This document shows, in pieces, positions 8,849 through 16,483 of a stretch of 64,000 nt of DNA (positions within the stretch are counted from its first letter, which is position 1; each line of letters begins with the position of its first letter). The position numbers were made by a program, and so were the translations under genes. The stretch covers positions 62,001-126,000 of the IMG/VR virus record IMGVR_UViG_3300023049_000574; one strand, written 5' to 3'. A model generated the notes under the pieces. That model did not search any database. It saw nothing but the letters and a program-made list of their open reading frames with translations, and had not been told where the DNA came from. Source of the stretch: a virus.

Positions 8849-10468
8849 ATGGGACATTATTCACATAGTTGTCAGCTCAGTGGGCTACCTATCACAGATA
8901 ACGAAAAGGTATATTTTCAAATACTAATAAACAACGTATATTATAAATATACTGAAAATGGATACGGTAAATCTAATATAATTTCAAACGATACAACAAG
9001 GCTAAAATTTAATCCATTCGCATTGCCCATTAAAGGTGAGTATAATGGATACGGTAGATTAGAGAATATAGAAGAAGATGAAAATACTAAAATACTAGAA
9101 AAGTATTTTGGGATGCCTATTAAAGAAATAACAGACATCATCTGCTCAAACAGAAAAGATGATGGTTATGACGATATATTAAAGAAACTGAAAACCAATC
9201 CTGAACATGAATATGGGGATAATGTAAAATATAAAGAAGAGTATAAAGAAATCCTATCCTTATCGGCTACTTGGTTTAGAAAAGATGTAGTTGATAAACT
9301 AAATAATAGAAAAAGAGAATATCTTGAGTACCAAATAGGAGAGCCTTATATAGTAGAATACTTAGGGTTTAAACATAAACAAGAAGATACCTATGAAAAA
9401 GATGGAATAGAGCTAATGTGTGGTACATATATAATAGAAACCGAGAAAGGCACACTTTATGATATTAGTAATCTACAACAATATTTGAAGAATAAAAGAA
9501 TTGACACCAACGGAAAGATGGACGAATTAATGGAAATGGATTCTATTGATATATTCTACAATTTCGGTGTGAAAAATATGATAGATTATGAAAACTTTAC
9601 AGAGGAACAAAAAAAGAAGGCTTTAGCTATAATCGAAAAAACATATCCTACTATGTACAAGGTAATAAAAGAAACGGATGGGGATATTATAGATATAATC
9701 AAGAGTATTATGTTATCAGGAGGTAATAATGAATTTGATCATTTTATCCTAAAGTATCAGAATTATGAATCTCCTCTTTATTCTAAGTATGTATCTGTTG
9801 CTAAGAAAGGAGAATTAAAAGAATTAGTTAGGTCTAATAGAACGATAAGTAATTATTTATATGTTACAGGTAGATATTATGACTACGTAGGTACATCGCC
9901 ACAAGATGGTGATTTCGACGAAGTTCAGAACCTATTGAAAGTTTCTTTAGAACTTAATATTAATAAGTATGAAGATAGAGAAGCGGGCGATGTAGATTAC
10001 AATGGTTATGATAACCAATTCCTAAAAGTATCCTGTAAGAAAGGATATCTTAGTGTTATTGAAGACCACTATGAAGAGAATGATTTCGATGTTGAATTAT
10101 TTCGAGTTTTATCAGATCAATCTATATTATATGACCAAGTAGAGATACTTGAGTTCCTTTTTCGGTTAGTATCAACAGAGGGTCACGTGAGTAATTCTTT
10201 CCGTATAGCAGTGGAAAATAATGCTAAGAAGTGTATTGATTTTATAATGAGCCATAATAAGTTCATAAACGAACATATAACCGATAGATTAGTAATTGCT
10301 CATAAAAATGAAGAAGTTTTAATTCGATTATTAAATCACCCTGAGTTTGATTTAGATAAAATAGATTTTGAAGGTTATTATTTGAAACATAATGAGGTAA
10401 CTAAAGTAAGTTTATCGGGTATAATTGCTGATATTAGGGATCAAAAAATAGACGAAATATTATCATAA
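8849..10468 (+). CDS. Large hypothetical protein: N-terminal phage domain plus ankyrin-like C-terminus
   Basis: A 539-residue protein. The N-terminus MGHYSHSCQLSGLPIT, followed by VYFQILI, has a Cys/His-rich opening that I associate with uncharacterised large-phage proteins. The C-terminal 220 residues show degenerate ankyrin-type helix pairs (FLKVSCKKGYLSVIEDHY, SFRIAVENNAKKCIDFIM). It ends IRDQKIDEILS, a clear copy of the shared C-terminal tail. It starts directly after the preceding stop codon. No enzymatic motif was found. Confidence 0.65.
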   Translation: MGHYSHSCQLSGLPITDNEKVYFQILINNVYYKYTENGYGKSNIISNDTTRLKFNPFALPIKGEYNGYGRLENIEEDENTKILEKYFGMPIKEITDIICSNRKDDGYDDILKKLKTNPEHEYGDNVKYKEEYKEILSLSATWFRKDVVDKLNNRKREYLEYQIGEPYIVEYLGFKHKQEDTYEKDGIELMCGTYIIETEKGTLYDISNLQQYLKNKRIDTNGKMDELMEMDSIDIFYNFGVKNMIDYENFTEEQKKKALAIIEKTYPTMYKVIKETDGDIIDIIKSIMLSGGNNEFDHFILKYQNYESPLYSKYVSVAKKGELKELVRSNRTISNYLYVTGRYYDYVGTSPQDGDFDEVQNLLKVSLELNINKYEDREAGDVDYNGYDNQFLKVSCKKGYLSVIEDHYEENDFDVELFRVLSDQSILYDQVEILEFLFRLVSTEGHVSNSFRIAVENNAKKCIDFIMSHNKFINEHITDRLVIAHKNEEVLIRLLNHPEFDLDKIDFEGYYLKHNEVTKVSLSGIIADIRDQKIDEILS

Positions 10469-10544
10469 AACTTTATTTGATAAGCGAATAAAAAAAAGAT
10501 ATAAAATAATTGACGATTTAATTTAATAAACAAGAATTCATTCT

Positions 10545-10552
10545 TATATTTG
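10545..10552 (+). promoter_or_regulatory. TATATTTG promoter upstream of the ClpC-like operon
   Basis: A TAnnTTTG element 17 nt before the ATG at 10570, in a 101-bp intergenic gap. It leaves a short leader and probably drives 10570-13273. Confidence 0.55.
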
Positions 10553-10569
10553 TACAAAATAAAAAATAA

Positions 10570-11160
10570 ATGAACACTAGTAAAGAAGAATTCATAGTAT
10601 TAAGACCTGATAATGAAGAAGTATCACAGGAAAAGTTATTTGAGGTGATTGATGAATTTAGGAAAAATGCTGATGAGATCAAAGAGCTGAGTAAAACAAA
10701 TGATGCTAATAAAGCGTTATTAAAACAGATAGGTACTGATGCTTATTTAGAAGAATATAAATTGAGATCTGAAAACCCTGGTTCTGTTATCATTGAAGCT
10801 ATAAAGGACAATAATGTTAAGAGTTTCATGTTTATTCCGAAAGACCAATATCTTCAAATTAAAAGTAAGATGCATGTAGATGATCTTAAAGAAAAATATG
10901 GTGAAGATATTATAGAGAGTTCTAAATCTTATACTTTTAACACAAAATTATTCGAAAAATATAGAACCATATTTGAGCAATTTATTGAGGATTCATTTGA
11001 GATAGAGGAAGAAGATAAGAAGGAACTTATCAAAGAACAAGAAAAATTTTCCATAAAAAAGGGAACAATTGAAGAGATTTCGCATATAAGCTTAGACACG
11101 GGTGAAGAGATCGAAGAAATCTTCGAACAAATTAGTGTCGTAAACAACATAAAAGTATAA
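10570..11160 (+). CDS. Acidic helical protein preceding the ClpC-like unfoldase
   Basis: A 196-residue, strongly acidic protein, mostly helical, rich in Glu/Lys and ending EIFEQISVVNNIKV. The family is not recognised. It is the first gene of a two-gene unit with the ClpC-like ATPase, 16 bp apart and under one promoter. It could be an adaptor or substrate-delivery protein for the unfoldase, which is context inference only. There is no membrane segment. Confidence 0.6.
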   Translation: MNTSKEEFIVLRPDNEEVSQEKLFEVIDEFRKNADEIKELSKTNDANKALLKQIGTDAYLEEYKLRSENPGSVIIEAIKDNNVKSFMFIPKDQYLQIKSKMHVDDLKEKYGEDIIESSKSYTFNTKLFEKYRTIFEQFIEDSFEIEEEDKKELIKEQEKFSIKKGTIEEISHISLDTGEEIEEIFEQISVVNNIKV

Positions 11161-11176
11161 AAATTAATAATTAAAC

Positions 11177-13273
11177 ATGAATAATATGAAAGATCAAAAC
11201 TTAGAAATTTCGAATTCATCAGCAACTCCTGATGAAGACAACCCGAATGACGACAACAACAGAGGTGGAAAGGATAATAAGAAACGAAAGGAAAGCACAA
11301 CTCCTGTTTTAGATCAGTTTGGAAGAAATATTTCTGAGATGGTTGAAGATGGTAAAATCGATCCTATCATCGGTAGAGATAAGGAAGTCGAAAGGGTTTC
11401 TCAAATTCTTAGTAGAAAGAAGAAAAACAATCCTATTTTGATAGGTGAACCAGGTACAGGTAAATCTGCAATTGCGGAAGCATTAGCACTTAGAATTTAC
11501 CACAAGAAAGTATCTCGTGCTTTGTTTGATAAGATAATTATCAACTTAGATCTTGGTTCTTTAGTTGCAGGTACTAAATATCGTGGACAATTCGAAGAAA
11601 GAATGAAAGCCGTTATCGATGAATTAACAGCAAATGATCACATCATTTTGTTTATCGATGAAATCCACACTATTGTTGGTGCGGGTGGCACATCAGGTAG
11701 CTTAGATGCTGCTAATATGATTAAGCCTGCTTTAGCAAGGGGTGAGCTACAATGTATTGGTGCAACTACTTTGGACGAGTACAGAGAGAACATCGAAAAA
11801 GATGGCGCACTAGTAAGACGTTTCCAAAAAGTAATGATCGAGCCTACTTCGGAAGAAGACACAATAGAAATTTTACGTTCTATTAAAGAAGTGTATGAAA
11901 ATCACCACAATGTAAATTATACAGATGATGCAATTGATGCTTGTGTTACATTGACTTCTAGATATATTACAGATAGGTTTCTTCCCGACAAGGCTATTGA
12001 TGCAATGGATGAATCAGGTAGCAGAGTGAATATCTCTAATATCGAAGTTCCTGAAAAAATCACAACTTTAGAAGAAAAGATTGCGGAACTTAACGTGGAG
12101 AAGAAAACTGTTATCAAGCAGCAACAATATGAGAAGGCTGCTAAGATCAGAGATATGGAAAGAGAACTCCAAGATGAACTCCAAGTTGCTAAAGATGAAT
12201 GGGAAGATGAAATGAAAAAGAACAAGAAGACAGTAAGTGCTTCTGATGTTGCCGAAGTAGTTTCTATGATAACAGGAATTCCTGTTACTAAAGTTGACTC
12301 CGCAGAGGGTTCTAACTTAGCAAATCTTGATCAAACTATCATTGATAAAGTGATTGGTCAGGACGATGCGGTAAGAAAAGTAGTGAAAGCTATTAAGAGA
12401 AACCGTGCGGGTCTTAAAGATCCAAACAAGCCTGTGGGATCATTTATCTTCTTAGGTGCTTCAGGTGTTGGTAAAACACAGCTTTGTAAAGTTATCGCTG
12501 AGAATATGTTCGAAGGTGTTGAAAGCTTAGTGCGTGTGGATATGAGTGAGTATATGGAAAAATTCTCTGTAAACAAACTTATCGGTTCACCTCCTGGTTA
12601 TGTTGGACACGACGAAGGTGGTAGATTAACAGAAGCAATCAGAAGAAAGCCTTATAGTGTTATACTATTGGATGAAATTGAGAAAGCTCACCCTGACATC
12701 TTTAACTTACTTCTCCAAGTATTGGATGAGGGACACTTAACTGATGGTCTTGGTAGAAAAGTAGATTTCAAAAACACGATTATCATTATGACCTCTAACG
12801 TAGGTGTGAGAAAAATCGCTGATTTTGGTGCAGGTGTTGGTTTCCAAACCACTAGCAGATCTTCTCAAAAAGATAAGAACAACAGAAGTGTTCTTGAAAA
12901 AGAAATGAAGAAGAAGTTTGCTCCTGAGTTCTTAAATCGTGTTGATGACATCATAGTATTCAATAACTTGAAGAAAGAGGATATCAATAAGATTGTAGAA
13001 ATCGAACTTCGTATTCTTGAAAAAAGAATCAACAAATTAGGCTTTGATATCACAGTACGTAAAAAAGCAATTGAATTCATCTCAAATGAAGGATTCAACC
13101 CCGAATATGGTGTTAGACCGCTTAAAAGGGCTATTCAGCGTTATGTTGAAGACCCTATTGCAGAACAAATGGTGGATGATCCATCAGTTCAAAGTGGTAA
13201 GATCACTATAACCCACAACAAGGGAGATGACGAATTGACTGTTACCCTAAAGGGTAAGAAAGTTAATAGCTAA
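11177..13273 (+). CDS. ClpC-like AAA+ unfoldase lacking the Clp N-domain
   Basis: A 698-residue Hsp100 ATPase with both AAA+ rings. D1 has GEPGTGKS at 90-97, DE at 161-162 and the pore loop KYRG at 134-137. D2 has GASGVGKT at 427-434, DE at 499-500, the pore loop GYVG at 474-477 and sensor-2 GVRPLKR at 645-651. A UVR motif (about 313-335) and the lack of a ClpB middle domain identify it as ClpC-like. The usual roughly 150-residue Clp N-domain is replaced by about 45 polar residues. GVGFQ at 553-557 matches the ClpP-docking loop of ClpC, so it may recruit host ClpP. ClpC family members unfold proteins and thread them into ClpP. Confidence 0.92.
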   Translation: MNNMKDQNLEISNSSATPDEDNPNDDNNRGGKDNKKRKESTTPVLDQFGRNISEMVEDGKIDPIIGRDKEVERVSQILSRKKKNNPILIGEPGTGKSAIAEALALRIYHKKVSRALFDKIIINLDLGSLVAGTKYRGQFEERMKAVIDELTANDHIILFIDEIHTIVGAGGTSGSLDAANMIKPALARGELQCIGATTLDEYRENIEKDGALVRRFQKVMIEPTSEEDTIEILRSIKEVYENHHNVNYTDDAIDACVTLTSRYITDRFLPDKAIDAMDESGSRVNISNIEVPEKITTLEEKIAELNVEKKTVIKQQQYEKAAKIRDMERELQDELQVAKDEWEDEMKKNKKTVSASDVAEVVSMITGIPVTKVDSAEGSNLANLDQTIIDKVIGQDDAVRKVVKAIKRNRAGLKDPNKPVGSFIFLGASGVGKTQLCKVIAENMFEGVESLVRVDMSEYMEKFSVNKLIGSPPGYVGHDEGGRLTEAIRRKPYSVILLDEIEKAHPDIFNLLLQVLDEGHLTDGLGRKVDFKNTIIIMTSNVGVRKIADFGAGVGFQTTSRSSQKDKNNRSVLEKEMKKKFAPEFLNRVDDIIVFNNLKKEDINKIVEIELRILEKRINKLGFDITVRKKAIEFISNEGFNPEYGVRPLKRAIQRYVEDPIAEQMVDDPSVQSGKITITHNKGDDELTVTLKGKKVNS

Positions 13274-13304
13274 CCCTAGTTGTTTTTAGTTCATGTTGTT
13301 TTTA

Positions 13305-13332
13305 AAGGCACTCCTTCGGGGGTGTCTTTTTT
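13305..13332 (+). terminator. Rho-independent terminator after the ClpC-like gene
   Basis: GGCACTCC, the tetraloop TTCG, and GGGGTGTC form an 8-bp stem (with G-T wobbles) followed by TTTTTT, 34 bp after the stop codon at 13273. It is one of the few clear intrinsic terminators in the window. Confidence 0.8.
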
Positions 13333-13346
13333 GTTATATATATGAC

Positions 13347-13793
13347 ATGAAATATCTAAAAAACAGAAAAAAAACATTATTAATAAGTGCTTTCCCAGGT
13401 TGTGGTAAATCACATTTTTATAACAACTGTAAACATTTAAAAGTATTAGACTCTGATAGCTCCACTTTTGATAAAGAACACTTCCCACAGAACTACATGG
13501 ATCACATAAGAGATAATATAGACAAAGTTGATATAATACTAATCAGTAGCCATAAAGAAGTTAGAGACGTTTTAAAAGAAAATGAATTTGATTTCACTTT
13601 AGTGTACCCTGATAAAGATATAAAAGAAGAATATATTGGTCGTTACAAAGAGAGAGGAAACGATGATGCTTTTGTTAAACTCTTAGAAAATAATTGGGAT
13701 AATTGGATAAATGAAATAGAATCTGAGGATGGTTACCAAAAGATAGTTTTAAGTAACGGTGAATATTTATCAGATAAAATCGACATCGGCTAA
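13347..13793 (+). CDS. P-loop nucleoside/polynucleotide kinase-like protein
   Basis: A 148-residue protein from the ATG at 13347, which follows a TTATATATA box by 4 nt; an in-frame ATG at 13293 lies inside the terminator and is rejected. MKYLKNRKKTLLISAFPGCGKS carries a Walker A motif (AFPGCGKS) near the N-terminus. The strand KVLDSDSSTF then resembles the second acidic motif of small kinases. KVDIILISSHKEVRDVL and YPDKDIKEEYIGRYKERG resemble the nucleotide-kinase lid region. The substrate is unknown. It overlaps the convergent ART-like gene by 24 bp. Confidence 0.65.
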   Translation: MKYLKNRKKTLLISAFPGCGKSHFYNNCKHLKVLDSDSSTFDKEHFPQNYMDHIRDNIDKVDIILISSHKEVRDVLKENEFDFTLVYPDKDIKEEYIGRYKERGNDDAFVKLLENNWDNWINEIESEDGYQKIVLSNGEYLSDKIDIG

Positions 13794-14147
13794 ACTTATT
13801 TTACTAGGATCTATTTTAGTAGTAACTACCCATTCATACTCTACTGAAACTATTATATCTAGATAGTTAATATCGGTTATATCTACTTTAAGTAATACTT
13901 CATCGTAGTCTTCATCATATTCTTCTTCCCACTCTTCTATTCTCTCACCCATCCATTGCGCTAATGCGCTCTTAACATCCTCTAAAGTTTTAAATAAATA
14001 AACACCTTCTATATCACCTTCTTCGCCATAATCTTTGGGTACTTTTGAGACAAGACCTTCTTCCATAATTTTTTTTAGATTCTTTCTCCTAGTAATATGG
14101 TAGCCATATTTTTTATCACTAGACTCAAATAATTTAATATATTTCAT
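13770..14147 (-). CDS. Small ADP-ribosyltransferase-fold protein with MKYIKLFES tag
   Basis: A 125-residue protein beginning MKYIKLFESS, the clearest copy of the shared N-terminal tag. YGYHITRRKNLKKIMEEGL (about 14-32) and GVYLFKT match the first two core elements of ART-like domains (aromatic-H-x-T, I-x-x-x-G-L, then G-V-Y-L). An acidic stretch EEWEEEYDEDYDEV precedes VVTTKIDPSKI, where a catalytic Glu might lie. A minimal ART is plausible, but other proteins share this opening pattern. A start-proximal box lies 4 nt upstream of the start. Confidence 0.6.
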   Translation of the reverse strand: MKYIKLFESSDKKYGYHITRRKNLKKIMEEGLVSKVPKDYGEEGDIEGVYLFKTLEDVKSALAQWMGERIEEWEEEYDEDYDEVLLKVDITDINYLDIIVSVEYEWVVTTKIDPSKISLADVDFI

Positions 14148-14151
14148 ATAC

Positions 14152-14163
14152 TATATATATTAA
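14152..14163 (-). promoter_or_regulatory. TTAATATATATA box, minus strand
   Basis: Read on the minus strand it ends 4 nt (GTAT) before the ATG at 14147 of the ART-like gene. Confidence 0.5.
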
Positions 14164-14194
14164 TTTAATATATAAGGTAAATAAATAAAAACCA

Positions 14195-14926
14195 ATGGGG
14201 AGCTATAAAACCTTATTTATATCCGACATACACTTGGGTACAAGCTTAGCACAAGCTGATAAACTTATTGATTTTTTACAAAAAAACACCTTTGAGAAAA
14301 TATATTTAGTGGGTGATATTATAGATATGATCGCTATGAAAAGAAAATTTTATTGGAAAAAGAAACATAATAAATCGATACAAGAACTTCTTAAGTTAAG
14401 CAAGAAATCCGAAGTAGTTTATATTATAGGAAATCATGATATATATTTAGAAAGTTTTGTAAATGAAAAGTTTGGTAATATATTGATAAAGGAAAGGGAT
14501 GTACATATTACAGAAAGGGGAGAAAAGTGTTTAGTAATACATGGACATCAGTTTGATGGAGCAATAATGACTTACACGTGGTTATATTTAATCGGATCTA
14601 AAGCATATGATATTTCTATATACCTGAGTAACTTAGTTACAAAAATAAGAAGACTGCTAGGGTTAAGCCATTGGTCACTCTCTATGTATTTAAAAGCAAA
14701 GACTAAAAGTGCTATAAAGTTTATTAACAATTTTGAATATATTGTAGCCGAATACGCATTAGAACAAGGTGTTGATACGGTTATAGCAGGACATATCCAC
14801 ATGAAAGAAGACAAAGTATTTAAACTCGATAAAGAGGTTAGATATCTAAATTGTGGTTGTTTCACCGAGTTCACTTCTTGTGTTATCGAAACCTTAGATG
14901 GGGAGCTAAGATTAATAGACGTATGA
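14195..14926 (+). CDS. LpxH-like metallophosphoesterase
   Basis: A 243-residue calcineurin-like phosphoesterase. The metal-binding blocks are ISDIHLG, LVGDIID, IIGNHD, VIHGHQFD and IAGHIHM. This order and the GHQFD form match the UDP-2,3-diacylglucosamine hydrolase-like group (COG2908) that acts on lipid A precursors. The hydrophobic middle (TWLYLIGSKAYDISIYLS) could contact membrane lipid. It overlaps the following glycosyltransferase by 4 bp (ATGA), so the two probably act together on a cell-surface lipid or glycan. Exact substrate unknown. Confidence 0.85.
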   Translation: MGSYKTLFISDIHLGTSLAQADKLIDFLQKNTFEKIYLVGDIIDMIAMKRKFYWKKKHNKSIQELLKLSKKSEVVYIIGNHDIYLESFVNEKFGNILIKERDVHITERGEKCLVIHGHQFDGAIMTYTWLYLIGSKAYDISIYLSNLVTKIRRLLGLSHWSLSMYLKAKTKSAIKFINNFEYIVAEYALEQGVDTVIAGHIHMKEDKVFKLDKEVRYLNCGCFTEFTSCVIETLDGELRLIDV

Positions 14927-15789
14927 AAACACTATTAATAATACAAGGAGAGGGAAGGGGTCATATATCACAAGCAATAGCTTATTGTGATAAATACGAT
15001 ATAGAAGTCAGTAAGGTAATTATATCTGATCAGAGAGAGATACCTAATGAGTTTTTGGATAAATTCAACAATGTTGATATAATAAAGCTGACTTCACTTA
15101 ATTTTCAATACGAAAGGGGTAAGGTAAGTTTAAGTAAGACTATAATATATAATATAAAGATCTTTCCTATATATCTTAAAAGTTTATATAGGACATATAA
15201 AGAAATGAAAGGGATGGATTTTGTTTTAAATTTCTATGAAATATTATCAATTGTTTCTATTTTCAGAAGAGTTAAGAAACATAGTATATCAAATCAATAT
15301 TTAATATTTCATTTACTATGGGAAAAAGAAATAACTTTATTTTTCTTACTAGTGTATTTTTGGACATATTTAACCAAATTCGGCTCAGAAATAATGATAG
15401 CTCCTTGTTTTAAATATTTACCTAGTTATAAAGATTTACAAGTAACTAAACCACTTATCAACAAAGATGTTGAGAAACTAAGACCAAACAAAGGGAATAG
15501 AATATTAGTTTATTTATTCGATAAGAACTTAATTGAGAAGTTTGTTGATCAAATAGACCCAAAAGAAGAATATGACTTATTTATAGAATCAACTGATTAT
15601 GGATTTCCACCCAATGTAGAAGTATATGATCTGAGTAGAAAATATTTCTTAAATAAATTAGAAAGTTGTAAGAAAGTGATTTGTTCAGGTGGTTTCCAAT
15701 TAATATCAGAAGCTAAGTATTTAAACAAAGAGGTAGAAGTTATACCACTTCATTATGAACAAAGGATGAATCAATTGAATTTAGGTTAA
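14923..15789 (+). CDS. MurG-like GT-B glycosyltransferase, short C-terminus
   Basis: A 288-residue protein from the ATG at 14923, coupled to the phosphoesterase by ATGA. The N-terminus MKTLLIIQGEGRGHISQAI matches the GxGRGH/GHxxP-type motif of MurG-like glycosyltransferases. Near the C-terminus VICSGGFQLISEAKYL and VIPLHYEQRMNQ match the donor-binding GG...SEA...P...Q segment. The protein stops a few residues after this motif, earlier than usual for the fold. Together with the phosphoesterase it could modify host surface glycolipid, for example to exclude superinfecting phage (inference). Confidence 0.75.
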   Translation: MKTLLIIQGEGRGHISQAIAYCDKYDIEVSKVIISDQREIPNEFLDKFNNVDIIKLTSLNFQYERGKVSLSKTIIYNIKIFPIYLKSLYRTYKEMKGMDFVLNFYEILSIVSIFRRVKKHSISNQYLIFHLLWEKEITLFFLLVYFWTYLTKFGSEIMIAPCFKYLPSYKDLQVTKPLINKDVEKLRPNKGNRILVYLFDKNLIEKFVDQIDPKEEYDLFIESTDYGFPPNVEVYDLSRKYFLNKLESCKKVICSGGFQLISEAKYLNKEVEVIPLHYEQRMNQLNLG

Positions 15790-16421
15790 TAAAAATCATA
15801 ACTATCAGCATCTCCATAAATAGTATCCCCATTAACATAGTCATCTTCACCAATGCCTAATTTTTTCTTTATATTCACGAAATCTACATAATCTTTATCT
15901 CTTTTATAAGATAGTTTATATTTTAAAGTATCATAATAATGGGTATGTAAAATACCATCTATTTCGATAGATTTCTTAATTTGGAATATATCCAACTTTT
16001 TCTTTTTGTGTTTAACTTTAATTCTCTTTTCTACGTTATCGTCTTTTTGGTCATAGTCATCGCTATTCCCATGAACAATATTATCATTTCTAATAATCCC
16101 GCTTTCTTTAGCAATATCAAGTTTGTGAATGACATCAACATCACCTGAGGGTCTATCTAATAATCCATATATTCTTAAAACATGACTACTTGTTACGACA
16201 ATCCCATCTTTAGATAGTTCTCTTAAATATATAATTTCTTTTTCGGGAAGTCTGTTAATATCAGCTTTGATATCATCATCATAAAAGATCCTTATTTTAA
16301 GATCTCTCAAAAATGCTTTTAGATCGGTGTCTGTATATTTTTTGACATTCTTTGGTTTTGGTATATGTTCAACCAATTTACCAAATATATAATCTATAGA
16401 CTTTATTAAAAATTTATTCAT
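15786..16421 (-). CDS. Possible nucleotidyltransferase-fold protein
   Basis: A 211-residue protein. VTSSHVLRIYGLLDRPSGD followed by VDVI resembles the substrate-binding G...R.t.DvD motif of nucleotidyltransferase-like (AbiEii-type) proteins. KLSYKRDKDYVDFVNI resembles the conserved K...R.KD..D block that follows in that family. The middle is a charged linker. Low to moderate confidence, since the second metal Asp is not obvious. The gene converges on the glycosyltransferase (4-bp overlap). Confidence 0.5.
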   Translation of the reverse strand: MNKFLIKSIDYIFGKLVEHIPKPKNVKKYTDTDLKAFLRDLKIRIFYDDDIKADINRLPEKEIIYLRELSKDGIVVTSSHVLRIYGLLDRPSGDVDVIHKLDIAKESGIIRNDNIVHGNSDDYDQKDDNVEKRIKVKHKKKKLDIFQIKKSIEIDGILHTHYYDTLKYKLSYKRDKDYVDFVNIKKKLGIGEDDYVNGDTIYGDADSYDFY

Positions 16422-16425
16422 AATA

Positions 16426-16433
16426 CAAACTTA
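16426..16433 (-). promoter_or_regulatory. TAAGTTTG promoter element, minus strand
   Basis: It matches TAnnTTTG on the minus strand with only 4 nt (TATT) between it and the ATG at 16421, implying a leaderless transcript. Confidence 0.45.
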
Positions 16434-16483
16434 ATAGAAAATAACTACTTTTTATATATAGTGTAACAAAAAAGTTTTAAGAC

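Noticed and set aside
10929-11300. Minus-strand ORF opposite the start of the ClpC-like gene
   Set aside because: Antisense shadow; rich in Ser/Phe/Cys as expected from the complement of Glu/Lys-rich coding sequence.
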